DNA of 64,000 nt from Umezawaea tangerina. GTDB taxonomy: Bacteria; Actinomycetota; Actinomycetes; Mycobacteriales; Pseudonocardiaceae. The position numbers and the translations under genes are program-made. The notes under the pieces were generated by a model. That model was not told where the DNA came from. It saw only the letters and a program-made list of their open reading frames with translations, and did not search any database. Where the stretch lies: positions 124,001 to 188,000 of the forward strand of contig NZ_PVTF01000007.1 in the NCBI RefSeq assembly GCF_003002815.1, read 5' to 3'. Below, piece by piece: positions 1 through 8,220 of the stretch (its first letter is position 1; every line of letters begins with the position of its first letter).

Positions 1-999
1 CCGGCGGACCTGCTCGAACATCGTGTCGTGGGTCAGGGCGAAGGACAGGTAGTCCTGCTCGCCCCGCGAGTGCCGGTCGGGCTCGGGCAGGTCGCGCAGC
101 AGGTGCCGGTCGCCGGTCGTGCCGTCCCCGAACCGGGCCACGTGCACCCGGAACTCCGGGCCGCCGGACCCGGTGGGCGGCCACACCCAGAGGAACAGCT
201 CGTCGGCCTCGCGCCGATCCATCAGCTCGCGCAGCACCGCGAAGGCGTCGCCCATGCGCTCGGCCCCGAACACCAGCTCGTGGGTGTGCACGGTGTCCGG
301 CATCGCGACCACCTCCAGGCGGACCCTGGTGATGATCCCGACCTGCCCCAGACCCGCCAGCGCCGCCCGGAACAGGTCGGGCTGCCGCTCCCGCGAGCAC
401 CACACCACGTCACCGCGACCGGTCACGACCTGCATCTCGCGAACCAGTTCCACCTGCCCTCCGAACCGGTAGGCCGCGGAGATGCCGCCGACGCTGAGGG
501 TCCCGCCGACGGTGAGGCCCAGGAAGTGGGTCAGCGCGGGGAAGCGCACCCCGCGGCCCGCGGCCTCGACGACCAGGTCGTGCCACAGCAGACCCGCGTC
601 GACGTCGGCGACGCCCTCGCCGATGGTGTGGACCGCGCGCAGGGAGGTCATGTCGACGACCAGGCCGTCGGGCACGAGGCCCTGGCCGAAGACCGTGTGC
701 TTGGCACCGCGGGCGGCGACGGAGATCCCGCGCTCGGCGCAGAAGGCGACCATGGCGGCGACGTCCTCGACGCCGCGGGGACGCAGCACCGCGCCGGGGC
801 GGCCGAACACCATGTTGCCCATGTCCCCGCTGTGCTCGTCGAGCACGGTCCCGGACATCAGCAAGGACCCGGCCAGCTTCGGTGTCGGCACCACCTGGCC
901 CTCCGCCGCGTCCGCGACGAACACCCACTTGTGGCGCAGCGGGTCGAACGCGACGCCGACGACGCGGTCGACCTCGGCCGCGGTGACAGGACCAGGCAC
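1..999 (-). CDS. FAD-binding (PCMH-type) oxidoreductase, 3' end outside window
   Basis: Partial gene: 333 codons are visible and the reading frame runs off the left edge without a stop. The translation has the FAD-binding PCMH fold of the cytokinin dehydrogenase/berberine-bridge group: AARGAKHTVFGQGLVPDG for the pyrophosphate-binding loop, then a VDAGLLWHDLV segment and GLTVGGTLSVGGISAAYRFG. Such enzymes oxidise an alcohol or amine with flavin; the substrate cannot be read from sequence. The GTG start at 999 is chosen because AAGGAG sits at 1007-1012, seven bases upstream. It is divergent from the conservon, across a spacer with repeated CACGTAC elements. Confidence 0.85.
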   Translation of the reverse strand, partial: MPGPVTAAEVDRVVGVAFDPLRHKWVFVADAAEGQVVPTPKLAGSLLMSGTVLDEHSGDMGNMVFGRPGAVLRPRGVEDVAAMVAFCAERGISVAARGAKHTVFGQGLVPDGLVVDMTSLRAVHTIGEGVADVDAGLLWHDLVVEAAGRGVRFPALTHFLGLTVGGTLSVGGISAAYRFGGQVELVREMQVVTGRGDVVWCSRERQPDLFRAALAGLGQVGIITRVRLEVVAMPDTVHTHELVFGAERMGDAFAVLRELMDRREADELFLWVWPPTGSGGPEFRVHVARFGDGTTGDRHLLRDLPEPDRHSRGEQDYLSFALTHDTMFEQVRR

Positions 1000-1333
1000 G
1001 GGAGTTCTCCTTGTGGCAGTGGGGTGATCGGCTCGGGGGAGCCGTTCCACATGATCGTCCTCGGGACTGCCGGAGGTGTACGTGTTCTCCGACCGGGTGG
1101 GTCACGTGGCGTTTTCCGGTCGGCCCAGCGGGAACGGCGGGCACACGTACGTGGGCGGGTCGAGCACGTACGTGTCGGCCGGGGCGCCTGCGTGTCGCCG
1201 GGACCGGGAAACTGCGGGAAGCACGTACCCGCGCGGCCGCGGGGTCCGCAAGGATTGCGCGGTGCTCCCGAGGCGGCGGAAGTCGTTGCCCCGCGGGAGC
1301 TCCCGACGCGTCCCCGTTCCCGAAGGGCATGAC
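1000..1333. promoter_or_regulatory. Divergent spacer with phased CACGTACGTG palindromes
   Basis: Non-coding spacer of about 330 bases between the oxidoreductase and cvnA. It holds two identical 10-bp palindromes, CACGTACGTG, at 1144-1153 and 1165-1174, exactly 21 bases (two helical turns) apart. Partial copies lie outside: GTACGTG at 1078-1084 and CACGTAC at 1222-1228. Helically phased perfect palindromes are typical of a dimeric regulator binding one DNA face. The regulator is unknown. I see no convincing sigma-70 hexamers. Confidence 0.5.
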
Positions 1334-2677
1334 TTGTTGACCCGCTTCACCACGACCGATCCGTGGGTGTTGGCCGCAGGGCTGCCGCTCGTCGTCGTCC
1401 TCCTGGTGCTGCTGGTCCGCCAAAGACACGTCACGACCGTGCAGCGGCAGCGCACCCTGGCCGCCGAGCTGGGCATCTCGATGCGCGAGGAGGAGCTGGC
1501 GCACCTCGTCGACAGCCGGCTGCCCGCGGAGGTCGACCGCGCGGGCGGCGCCGACGTCGAGGTGCCCGCCGCGCGCCACCCGCAGCTGAGGGGCACCCGG
1601 TTCGGGGACCTGTGCCAGGCGCTGCTCGTGATGGCGGGCACCTACGAGACCGACGCCCACAAGCGCTCCAGCGACGAGGCCAAGGAGACGGTGCGGGGGA
1701 TGGCCGCCGCCGTGCAGAGCCTGGCCGCGGAGCAGCAGGTCGCGGTGTCCGGCATGCAGGACCAGCACAACGACCCCGCCGTGCTGGAGGGGCTGCTGCG
1801 CATCGACCACGCCAACTCCCAGCTCGGCCGTCGCGCCCAGGCGCTGGCCGTGCTGTGCGGCGCGTGGCCGGGGACGCAGCGCTCCGCCGCCGAGCTGTCC
1901 GACGTCGTGCGCGGCGCGGTCTCGCGCATCCGCGACTACCTGCGCATCGAGGTGCGGGTGGAGCTGCCGGTCGCCGTCGTGGACACCCACGTGGAGCCCG
2001 TGGTGCTGGCGGTCGCGGAGCTGCTGGACAACGCGGCGCGCTCGTCGCAGTCGGGCACGCTGGTGCGGGTCCACGCGGAGCTCGGCCACAACGGCACGTC
2101 GGTCATCATCGACGACGCGGGCGTCGGCATGACCGCCGAGCAGATCGCACGGGCGACCCGGCTGCTGTCCGGCCGCGAACCGGTGGACATCCGCAGGCTG
2201 GGCAACCCGCCGCAGACCGGGTTCGCGGTGTGCGGCGTGCTGGTCGGCAAGTACGGCTTCCAGGTCTCCGTCGACGGGAACTCGCCCTACGGCGGCGTGC
2301 GCGCCGTGCTGTTCCTGCCCAACGCGCTGCTCGTCACGGCCAAGGCGGACGCGCAGGCGCCCGCGGGCCGGACCAGGGCGACGCCCACGTCCCGACCGGA
2401 CCGCGTCGTGCCCGGCACGTCGGCCGCGGCGAACGGCACCACGCCCAACGGGCTGCCCATCCGCCGACGGCACCGCCCGGTGACCGCGAGCGCCCCGACC
2501 CCCAGGGCCCCGTCGGTCCCGTCGGCCCCGAGGCACGAGGTCCGGGACGAACCGCGGACCGCGGAGGAGACGGCGTCGGCCATCAGGTCGTGGCAGCGGG
2601 CCAGCGCGACGGGCATGACCGATCGACCACTCGCCGGGAACCTCGGCGACCAGCCAACGGAGGACCTCCGACCATGA
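1334..2677 (+). CDS. cvnA: Conservon sensor-kinase-like ATPase CvnA
   Basis: First gene of a complete conservon, the actinomycete cluster encoding a membrane complex likened to a G-protein-coupled sensor. The 447-residue product has one N-terminal membrane segment (about 11-27), a linker with a degenerate dimerisation helix (LRIDHANSQLGRR near 155-167) and a C-terminal HATPase domain with N-box ELLDNAARSS (229-238) and G-box DDAGVGM (260-266). A proline-rich tail follows. No canonical HisKA phospho-histidine motif is evident. TTG at 1334 is preferred because AAGGG (1323-1327) lies six bases upstream; TTG at 1337 is also possible, and the nearby ATG (1329) is out of frame and ends after three codons. 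The stop overlaps cvnB (ATGA). Confidence 0.88.
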   Translation: MLTRFTTTDPWVLAAGLPLVVVLLVLLVRQRHVTTVQRQRTLAAELGISMREEELAHLVDSRLPAEVDRAGGADVEVPAARHPQLRGTRFGDLCQALLVMAGTYETDAHKRSSDEAKETVRGMAAAVQSLAAEQQVAVSGMQDQHNDPAVLEGLLRIDHANSQLGRRAQALAVLCGAWPGTQRSAAELSDVVRGAVSRIRDYLRIEVRVELPVAVVDTHVEPVVLAVAELLDNAARSSQSGTLVRVHAELGHNGTSVIIDDAGVGMTAEQIARATRLLSGREPVDIRRLGNPPQTGFAVCGVLVGKYGFQVSVDGNSPYGGVRAVLFLPNALLVTAKADAQAPAGRTRATPTSRPDRVVPGTSAAANGTTPNGLPIRRRHRPVTASAPTPRAPSVPSAPRHEVRDEPRTAEETASAIRSWQRASATGMTDRPLAGNLGDQPTEDLRP

Positions 2678-3093
2678 TGCCCGCCGTGACCGACAACGCC
2701 CTCGGCTGGATGCTCGACCAGGCGCTGCAAGGGGTGCCGCACGCGCTGGACGCGATCCTCTTCTCCACCGACGGACTGCTCATCGCCCACTCCGCGGGCC
2801 TCGGCCGGGACGACGCCGAACCGCTCGCGGCCGGGCTGTCCGCCTCGGCCGCGCTCGCCAGGCAGAACAGCGGCACGCTCGCCGACGGACCGCGGGGGTG
2901 GCGGCAGAGCATCGACGAGTACGAAGGCGGCTACCGGCTGCTCATGGCTGCCGGACCGGGCGCGATGCTCGCCGCCACGGCCAGCACGCGGGTGAACCTG
3001 GGCGAGCTGACCTACCAGCTCCAGAAGCTGGTGCAGAGAGTCGGCAAGGAGCTGACCAGTCCTCCCCGGCAGGACACCGGCAGCCCGTCATGA
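2674..3093 (+). CDS. cvnB: Roadblock/LC7-domain protein CvnB
   Basis: 139-residue Roadblock/LC7 protein, the second component of the conservon. The fold is visible as the helix ALGWMLDQALQGVPHALDAI, followed by the FSTDGLLIAHSAGL strand pair typical of MglB-like partners of small GTPases. In this family the protein acts with the CvnD GTPase, probably as co-GAP or scaffold (family knowledge). Translation is coupled to cvnA by the 4-base ATGA overlap and to cvnC by another; GGAGG at 2659-2663 precedes the start. ATG at 2677 is an alternative start. Confidence 0.92.
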   Translation: MMPAVTDNALGWMLDQALQGVPHALDAILFSTDGLLIAHSAGLGRDDAEPLAAGLSASAALARQNSGTLADGPRGWRQSIDEYEGGYRLLMAAGPGAMLAATASTRVNLGELTYQLQKLVQRVGKELTSPPRQDTGSPS

Positions 3094-3443
3094 CCCCGGT
3101 CCCCGGTGGCAGGGCACTGGTGCGCTCCCACGTGGTCACCGGCGGACGCGGGACCCCCAGCCGCAACACCCTCGACCACGTCACCCTGATCACCGCGAGC
3201 AGGGAGGACGTCGAGGGCCTCGAGCCGGAGACGCGGCGCCTCGTGCGGCTGTGCCTGGGCGGCTGGCTGTCGGTCGCGGAGGCCGCCGTCCACCTGGGAC
3301 TGCCGGTCAGCGTGACCAAGGTGCTGGTCGCCGACCTCGTCGACAGCGGCCACGTCACCGCAACCGCGCCCGCCGCGCCGGCGGGTGCCCCCTCGCCGCA
3401 GCTGCTGAAGGACGTGCTCGATGGGCTCCGCGCTCTCCTCTGA
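3090..3443 (+). CDS. cvnC: DUF742 protein CvnC
   Basis: 117-residue DUF742 protein, third conservon member. The family signature is clear: RALVRSHVVTGGR at the N terminus, LDHVTLIT, then a winged-helix-like region LCLGGWLSVAEAAVHLGLPVSVTKVLVADLVDSGHV. Its helix-turn-helix-like middle suggests a protein or nucleic-acid adaptor, but no biochemical activity is established. Starts at ATG 3090 inside the cvnB stop (ATGA). Its last 23 bases overlap the start of cvnD. Confidence 0.9.
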   Translation: MTPVPGGRALVRSHVVTGGRGTPSRNTLDHVTLITASREDVEGLEPETRRLVRLCLGGWLSVAEAAVHLGLPVSVTKVLVADLVDSGHVTATAPAAPAGAPSPQLLKDVLDGLRALL

Positions 3444-4020
3444 CCCCGCCTACCTGCCGCCCACGGTGCGGCGCGCGGCGAAGATCCTGGTCACCGGGCA
3501 CTTCGCCGTGGGCAAGACGACGTTCGTGCGGACGCTGTCCGAGATCGAGCCGCTGCGGACCGAGGAGGTCATGACGCGGGCGGGCGAGCTCGTCGACGAC
3601 CTCGCGGGCGTCGAGGGCAAGACGACGACCACCGTGGCGATCGACTTCGGCCGCCGCACGCTGAGCGACACCCTGGTGCTGTACCTGTTCGGCACACCGG
3701 GCCAGGACCGGTTCGTGCACCTGTGGGAGGGCTTCGCCCACGGCGCGCTCGGTGCCCTCGTGCTGGTCGACACCCGCAGGCTCGCCGACTCGTTCGACGT
3801 GGTCGCCCGCCTGGAGGACATGGCGCTGCCCTACGCCGTGGCCGTGAACCACTTCGACGGCGCCCCGCGCTACCCCGACGACGAGCTCCGCCAAGCCCTC
3901 GACCTGCTGCCCGACACCCCGTTGGTGACCTGCGACGCGCGTGACCGCCCCTCGTCGGTGCGCGCGGTGATCGGGCTGGTCGACCACCTCCTCCTCCACC
4001 TCCCGCAGGAGCACCCGTGA
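3421..4020 (+). CDS. cvnD: Conservon small GTPase CvnD
   Basis: 199-residue ATP/GTP-binding protein of the conservon, related to MglA-like small GTPases. P-loop GHFAVGKTT is at 26-34; the switch-II equivalent is GTPGQDRF, with the catalytic-type glutamine; the base-recognition motif is NHFD, a variant of NKxD. The gene starts 23 bases inside cvnC and its end overlaps the P450 start by four bases (GTGA), so the whole operon is tightly coupled. In characterised conservons this GTPase cycles with CvnA/CvnB at the membrane; the effector remains undefined. Confidence 0.93.
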   Translation: MGSALSSDPAYLPPTVRRAAKILVTGHFAVGKTTFVRTLSEIEPLRTEEVMTRAGELVDDLAGVEGKTTTTVAIDFGRRTLSDTLVLYLFGTPGQDRFVHLWEGFAHGALGALVLVDTRRLADSFDVVARLEDMALPYAVAVNHFDGAPRYPDDELRQALDLLPDTPLVTCDARDRPSSVRAVIGLVDHLLLHLPQEHP

Positions 4021-5357
4021 CCCGCCACCTCCCCGCCGACGCGCCACCGCCGGGATGCCCCGCGCACAACCGCACCGCCCTGCACGGCCCGGCGTTCGCG
4101 GCCGATCCCGCCGGGACGTACGCGGCGCTGCGCGAGCACGGCCACATCGCGCCGGTCGAGCTCGCACCGGGCGTCCCGGCGTCGCTGGTCGTCGGCTACC
4201 GGACCGCGCTGCAGGTGCTGCGCGACCCGACCACCTTCCCCAGGGACCCGCGCCGCTGGCAGGACGGCGTCCCGCCGGACAGCCCGGCGCTGGGGGTGAT
4301 GCGGTACCGGCCCAACTGCATGTTCGCCGACGGCGCGGAGCACGCCCGGCTGCGCGGCGCGATCACCACCTGCCTGGAGCGGGTCGACCGCACGGCCCTG
4401 CGCGCGGACACCGTGCGCGTCGCCGACGGGCTCATCGACGGCTTCGCCGGGACCGGGCGCGTCGACCTGCTCGCGCACTACGCCCGGCCCCTGATGTTCA
4501 TCCTGTTCACGAACCTCTTCGGGTGCCCGCCGCAGCTGAGCGAACGGCTCGCGACCAACACCAAGGCGCTGTTCGACGGGTGCGACCCCGAGGCCGCCGA
4601 CCGCGCCCTCAACGCCACCCTGCAGGAGCTGGTCGAGCTCAAGCGGCGCCGACCGGGCCACGACCTCGTGACCCGGTTGCTGGCGGCCGACCTGAGCGAC
4701 GAGGAGCTGCGCCAGACCGTGCTGGTGCTGATGGGCGGCGGGTCCGAGCCGACCGCCGACCTGATCGCCAACGCCCTGTACCGGATGCTGTCCGACGACG
4801 GCCTCGGCGGCGGGCTGTCCAGCGGTGTCGTGCGCGTCGACGACGCGGTCGACGAGGTCCTGTGGGTCGACCCGCCGATGGCGAACTACAGCACCTTCTA
4901 CCCGCGCGAGGCGGTGGCGCTGGCGGGTGTCCTGCTGCCCGCCGACCAACCGGTGGTGATCAGCATGGCCGCCGCCAACACCGACCCGTCGCTGAACCCC
5001 GCGCACCGCACGGGGAACCGGTCCCACCTGGCGTTCAGCGCGGGCCCGCACGCCTGTCCCGCCCCGGACCTGGCGCGGCTGCTGGGGGCGACCGCGGTGG
5101 AGCGGGTCCTGGACAGGCTGCCCGGACTCGGCCTGGACGGCGGCGCGGGACCGGTCCGGTGGCGGGAGAGCCCGTTCAGCCGCGGCCTGCTCGCGCTGCC
5201 CGCGCGCTTCACACCGGTGCGGGTGCCGGTGCCGGATCCGGTGGCACCTGAGGTGGTGCCGCCCGCCGCGCCGGTTCCGCCGAGCCCGGTCACCGGGGAG
5301 GTCGGCGTGCGGTCCCGCTCGCGCAACCCGGTCGTGCGGTGGTGGCACGGGCGGTGA
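4017..5357 (+). CDS. cvnE: CYP157-like cytochrome P450 CvnE without ExxR
   Basis: 446-residue cytochrome P450, last conservon gene. The heme-binding loop FSAGPHACPAPDLAR is intact, with axial Cys347. The I-helix reads LMGGGSEPTADLIA. The K-helix has E280-V-L-W283 where ordinary P450s have the invariant ExxR. Loss of this arginine is the published hallmark of the CYP157 family, whose members occur in Streptomyces conservons. An unusual proline-rich, basic tail of about 45 residues follows the P450 fold. CYP157 genes are often paired with a CYP154 gene; none follows here. Substrate and redox partner are unknown. GTG start at 4017 overlaps cvnD. Confidence 0.9.
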   Translation: MTRHLPADAPPPGCPAHNRTALHGPAFAADPAGTYAALREHGHIAPVELAPGVPASLVVGYRTALQVLRDPTTFPRDPRRWQDGVPPDSPALGVMRYRPNCMFADGAEHARLRGAITTCLERVDRTALRADTVRVADGLIDGFAGTGRVDLLAHYARPLMFILFTNLFGCPPQLSERLATNTKALFDGCDPEAADRALNATLQELVELKRRRPGHDLVTRLLAADLSDEELRQTVLVLMGGGSEPTADLIANALYRMLSDDGLGGGLSSGVVRVDDAVDEVLWVDPPMANYSTFYPREAVALAGVLLPADQPVVISMAAANTDPSLNPAHRTGNRSHLAFSAGPHACPAPDLARLLGATAVERVLDRLPGLGLDGGAGPVRWRESPFSRGLLALPARFTPVRVPVPDPVAPEVVPPAAPVPPSPVTGEVGVRSRSRNPVVRWWHGR

Positions 5358-5409
5358 GGCGGGTGCCCGCTGTTGGCGCGCAGGCGTTCCGCGGTGCGCG
5401 GGCCGTCGG

Positions 5410-6282
5410 TCAGGACGCCCTCGGGAAGTGCGGGCGGAGGTTCGCGGCCAGGATGCGGTCCAGCGCGCGGTCGGGCGCGAACCGCGCCACGCGGGTGAGG
5501 AACGCGGCGTCGCGGCCGATGGTGTAGCGGGAACGGGGCCGCTTGGCCGTGGTGGCCTCGGCGATGACCAGGGCGGCCTTCGCCGCGGGCAGGCCGGACG
5601 CGGTGAAGGCGTTGGCCTGGTTGATGATCGCGCGCAGCAGACCGCCGTAGCGGGCGGCGTTCACCGGGCTCATCGAGGCGAGCACCTTCTCGGCGCGTTC
5701 GACGCCGCGCCCGGTCATCTCCGTCCGCACACCGCCGGGCTCGACGACCACGACCTGCACGCCGTGGGGCTCCAGCTCGCGCCGGAGGGCGTCGCTCATC
5801 GCCTCCATGGCGAACTTCGCCCCGGCGTAGGCGCCGTAGGTCGGCATGGCGACCCGGCCGCCGATCGAGCTGATGTTGACCACCCGCCCACCGCTGGCGT
5901 GCAGTGCGGGCAGGACCGCCTTGGTGACGGCGACGTGGCCGAAGAAGTTGACGTCGAACTGCCGACGCCACTCCGGCATCGACAGGACCTCGACGGGCGC
6001 GTTGATCGCGATGCCCGCGTTGTTGACCACGGCCCGCAGCGGTCGGCCCGCCGGGTCGTTCGCGATGCGCGCGGCGACCGCGTCGATCTGCTCCGCGTCG
6101 GTGATGTCGAGGACGACCGGCTCCAGGTTCCCCGTCCGCAGGGCGGCCCCGTCCTCCTCGCGCCGCACGCCCGCGAGCACGTGGTAGCCGCGGCCCGCGA
6201 GCTCGCGGGCCGCGGCAGCGCCCATCCCGGTGGACGCGCCGCTGATCAGGACGAGCTCTTTTAGTTCATGTGACGTTGTCAT
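5410..6282 (-). CDS. Short-chain dehydrogenase/reductase
   Basis: 290-residue classical SDR. Rossmann motif SGASTGMG at 14-21, NNAG in the middle, catalytic Ser in NISSIGG, and Tyr152/Lys156 in YAGAK. The C-terminal extension and PTYGAYAGAKFAMEA are typical of broad-specificity NADP-dependent oxidoreductases. The ATG at 6282 has no upstream Shine-Dalgarno. A promoter with -35 TTGACG (6316-6311) and -10 TACGGT (6294-6289) would start RNA at about the ATG itself, so the message is probably leaderless. It is divergent from a TetR gene 47 bases away, with operator-like palindromes between them, which suggests TetR control. Confidence 0.9.
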   Translation of the reverse strand: MTTSHELKELVLISGASTGMGAAAARELAGRGYHVLAGVRREEDGAALRTGNLEPVVLDITDAEQIDAVAARIANDPAGRPLRAVVNNAGIAINAPVEVLSMPEWRRQFDVNFFGHVAVTKAVLPALHASGGRVVNISSIGGRVAMPTYGAYAGAKFAMEAMSDALRRELEPHGVQVVVVEPGGVRTEMTGRGVERAEKVLASMSPVNAARYGGLLRAIINQANAFTASGLPAAKAALVIAEATTAKRPRSRYTIGRDAAFLTRVARFAPDRALDRILAANLRPHFPRAS

Positions 6283-6323
6283 ATGAAGACCGTAGCAGTT
6301 CGTGTGACAGCGTCAAGTAGACT
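6265..6323. promoter_or_regulatory. Twin TGAC-N3-GTCA operators in a divergent leaderless promoter
   Basis: Two sites with the same core occur between the SDR and TetR genes. Site 1 (6265-6287) has ten-base arms TTCATgTGAC / GTCAtATGAA around GTT, one mismatch, and covers the SDR start codon. Site 2 has core TGACAGCGTCA (6305-6315) and overlaps the SDR -35 box (6311-6316). Centres are 34 bases apart. A -10-like TAGACT (6318-6323) lies six bases before the TetR GTG. TetR dimer binding here would block both promoters. Confidence 0.65.
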
Positions 6324-6329
6324 GCGGCG

Positions 6330-6926
6330 GTGGTCAGCAGAACGGAGAGCGCCGCGGCCACCCGCCGCGAACTCGTCGCCGCCGCGGCCGAACTGCTCGA
6401 CGAGAGCGGCCCCGAGGGGGTGACCTTGAGGGCGGTCGGTGCACGGGCGGGCGTCTCGCGCGGCGCTCCGTACGGGCACTTCCCCGACAAGGAGCACCTG
6501 CTCGCCGCCGTCGCGGAGCAGTGCTGGACCGGCATCGGCGACGAGCTGGACCGGCTGCTCGCCGACCACGACCTGCCTCCCGCGGAGCGCCTGGAGCGCG
6601 CACTGGCCGGACTGCTGGACATCGGCCGCCGCCGCCCGCACGCCTACGCCCTGATGTTCGGCCCGGCCTCGAACGCGTCGGCGGGCGCGGCTGCCGCGGT
6701 GTCGCGGACGCACGACCAGTTCCTCTCGATCGTGTCCGGCGTCATCGGCGACCCCGCCCGCGCCCGGCAGTCCGGCGCGCTGCTCATGACCAGCGTCCAC
6801 GGGGTGGTCAGCATGGAGAACGCGGGCCACCTCGGCGTCGAGAAGTGGCACGCGACCGGCGACCAGCTCCTGCGGCGGCTCATCGGCCTGCTGGCCGCCG
6901 ACCGGTCGACCGGGGACGACGCCTGA
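6330..6926 (+). CDS. TetR-family regulator of the SDR gene
   Basis: 198-residue TetR/AcrR regulator. The N-terminal helix-turn-helix is clear: TRRELVAAAAELLDESG, VTLRAVGARAGVSRGAPYGHFPDKEHLLAAVAE. The C-terminal half is a WHG-type ligand domain (LERALAGLLDIGRRRPHAYALMFG). Start GTG 6330 lacks a ribosome-binding site and sits right behind a -10-like TAGACT, which suggests a leaderless transcript. Probable autorepressor and repressor of the divergent SDR through the two palindromes; the ligand is unknown. Confidence 0.9.
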   Translation: MVSRTESAAATRRELVAAAAELLDESGPEGVTLRAVGARAGVSRGAPYGHFPDKEHLLAAVAEQCWTGIGDELDRLLADHDLPPAERLERALAGLLDIGRRRPHAYALMFGPASNASAGAAAAVSRTHDQFLSIVSGVIGDPARARQSGALLMTSVHGVVSMENAGHLGVEKWHATGDQLLRRLIGLLAADRSTGDDA

Positions 6927-6987
6927 CCCTCTCCGTCCACAATGGACCTGTGGATGATCCTCCAGTGCCGCAACGCTTTCCGGGTGC

Positions 6988-7026
6988 GACCCGCACCGCG
7001 GCCCGAACGGGTTCGCGGTGCGGGTC
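6988..7026. terminator. Bidirectional intrinsic terminator hairpin
   Basis: Perfect 13-bp stem, GACCCGCACCGCG (6988-7000) with CGCGGTGCGGGTC (7014-7026). The 13-base loop itself holds CCCG-AA-CGGG. It lies between the convergent TetR and aldo-keto reductase genes. There is no U-tract, as is usual in very GC-rich actinobacteria. Confidence 0.75.
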
Positions 7027-7034
7027 GGGCGGGG

Positions 7035-8099
7035 TCAGCGGCGGGGCTCGAACGTCATGTCGCCGCGCATGACCGCGCGGATGTGGTCGCCGGCGAGCGC
7101 GTCGTGCGGGGTGCCGAGGGCGATCGCGCTGACGGCGTCGAGGCGGGCGAGCTGATCGGCGGTGAGCTCGACGTCCAGGGCGCCCAGGTTGTCCTCCAGC
7201 TGCGCGGGGGTGCGGGCGCCGAGGACCGGTGCCGTCACGCCGGGGTTGTGCAGGAGCCAGGCGAGCCCGACCTGGGCCGGGAGGCGGCCCAGCTCGTCGG
7301 CGACCTCCCGCACCACGTCGGCGATGGCGAGGGTGCGTTCGGTGACCAGGCCGAGACCGGTGTTGAAGCTCTTCCGGTTGCTCCCCTCCGCGTCGGCGCC
7401 CGACCCGGTGAGGTCCGCGCGGCTGTACTTGCCGGTGAGCAGGCCGCCCGCCAGCGGCGAGTACGGGGTCACGCCCAGGCCCATCTCCCGCGCCATGGGG
7501 ATGAGGTCGCGCTCCCCGGTCCGGTCGACGAGGTTGTACTCGATCTGCAGCGCCACCAGCGGCGTCCACCCGCGCAGGTCGGCGATCGCCTGCATGCGCG
7601 AGACCTCCCAGGCGGGCACGTTGGACATCGCCACGTGCAGCACCTTGCCCTGCCGGACCAGGTCGTCCAGGCCGCGCAGGATCTCCTCGACCGGCGTCGT
7701 GAAGTCCCACACGTGCAGGTAGAGCAGGTCGACGTAGTCGGTGCCCAGCCGCCGCAGGCTGCCCTCCACCGACGCGAACAGGCTCTTGCGGCCGCTGCCC
7801 GTGGAGTTGGGGTCGCCCGGCCTGCGCAGCGTCGTGTACTTCGTCGCCAGCACCAGGCTTTCGCGGTCGTCGCGGGCGAACTCGCCCAGCAGCCGCTCGG
7901 AGCTGCCGCCGGTGTAGGTGTTGGCGGTGTCCAGGAAGTTGCCGCCGCGCCCGACGTAGGTGTCGAACAGCTTGCGCGCCTCGGCCTTCTCGGCGCCCCA
8001 GCCCCACTCGGTGCCGAAGGTCGCCGTGCCCAGCGCCAGCGGTGAGACCCGCAGCCCCGAGCGGCCCAGCAGCCGGTAGCTGTCGAGGGTGAGAGGCAT
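7035..8099 (-). CDS. Aldo/keto reductase
   Basis: 354-residue aldo/keto reductase of the YghZ/voltage-gated-channel-beta-like group. Catalytic tetrad residues are visible: Asp57 and Tyr62 in FLDTANTYTGGSSERLLG, Lys87 in LATKY, His129 in LYLHVWD. The NADPH-binding end reads APVLGARTPAQLEDNLGALD. It reduces aldehydes or ketones with NADPH; the physiological substrate is not inferable. ATG 8099 is preferred over upstream in-frame codons because GGAG lies six bases before it. Divergent from an XRE/MmyB-type regulator, a common pairing in actinobacteria. Confidence 0.93.
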   Translation of the reverse strand: MPLTLDSYRLLGRSGLRVSPLALGTATFGTEWGWGAEKAEARKLFDTYVGRGGNFLDTANTYTGGSSERLLGEFARDDRESLVLATKYTTLRRPGDPNSTGSGRKSLFASVEGSLRRLGTDYVDLLYLHVWDFTTPVEEILRGLDDLVRQGKVLHVAMSNVPAWEVSRMQAIADLRGWTPLVALQIEYNLVDRTGERDLIPMAREMGLGVTPYSPLAGGLLTGKYSRADLTGSGADAEGSNRKSFNTGLGLVTERTLAIADVVREVADELGRLPAQVGLAWLLHNPGVTAPVLGARTPAQLEDNLGALDVELTADQLARLDAVSAIALGTPHDALAGDHIRAVMRGDMTFEPRR

Positions 8100-8111
8100 C
8101 GTGTTCTCCAG

Positions 8112-8134
8112 TGCTCGTGATCCGTTGTCGAGCA
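8112..8134. promoter_or_regulatory. Inverted repeat between AKR and XRE genes
   Basis: TGCTCG (8112-8117) and CGAGCA (8129-8134) form a 6-bp inverted repeat with an 11-base spacer, just upstream of the aldo-keto reductase ribosome-binding site. It is a candidate operator for the divergent XRE regulator; the evidence is symmetry and position only. Confidence 0.35.
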
Positions 8135-8220
8135 TCAAGTCTGCGAGCGCCACCGGTCGGGGATAAGGGAAAGGACTTCCTGGGAAGGCCGGTCCCACCC
8201 TGCCGGTAGCATCGGAGGCG

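Noticed and set aside
5358-5409. Terminator between the P450 and SDR genes
   Set aside because: Only short pairings such as GCGGG-TG-CCCGC with a 2-base loop are present, too weak to call.
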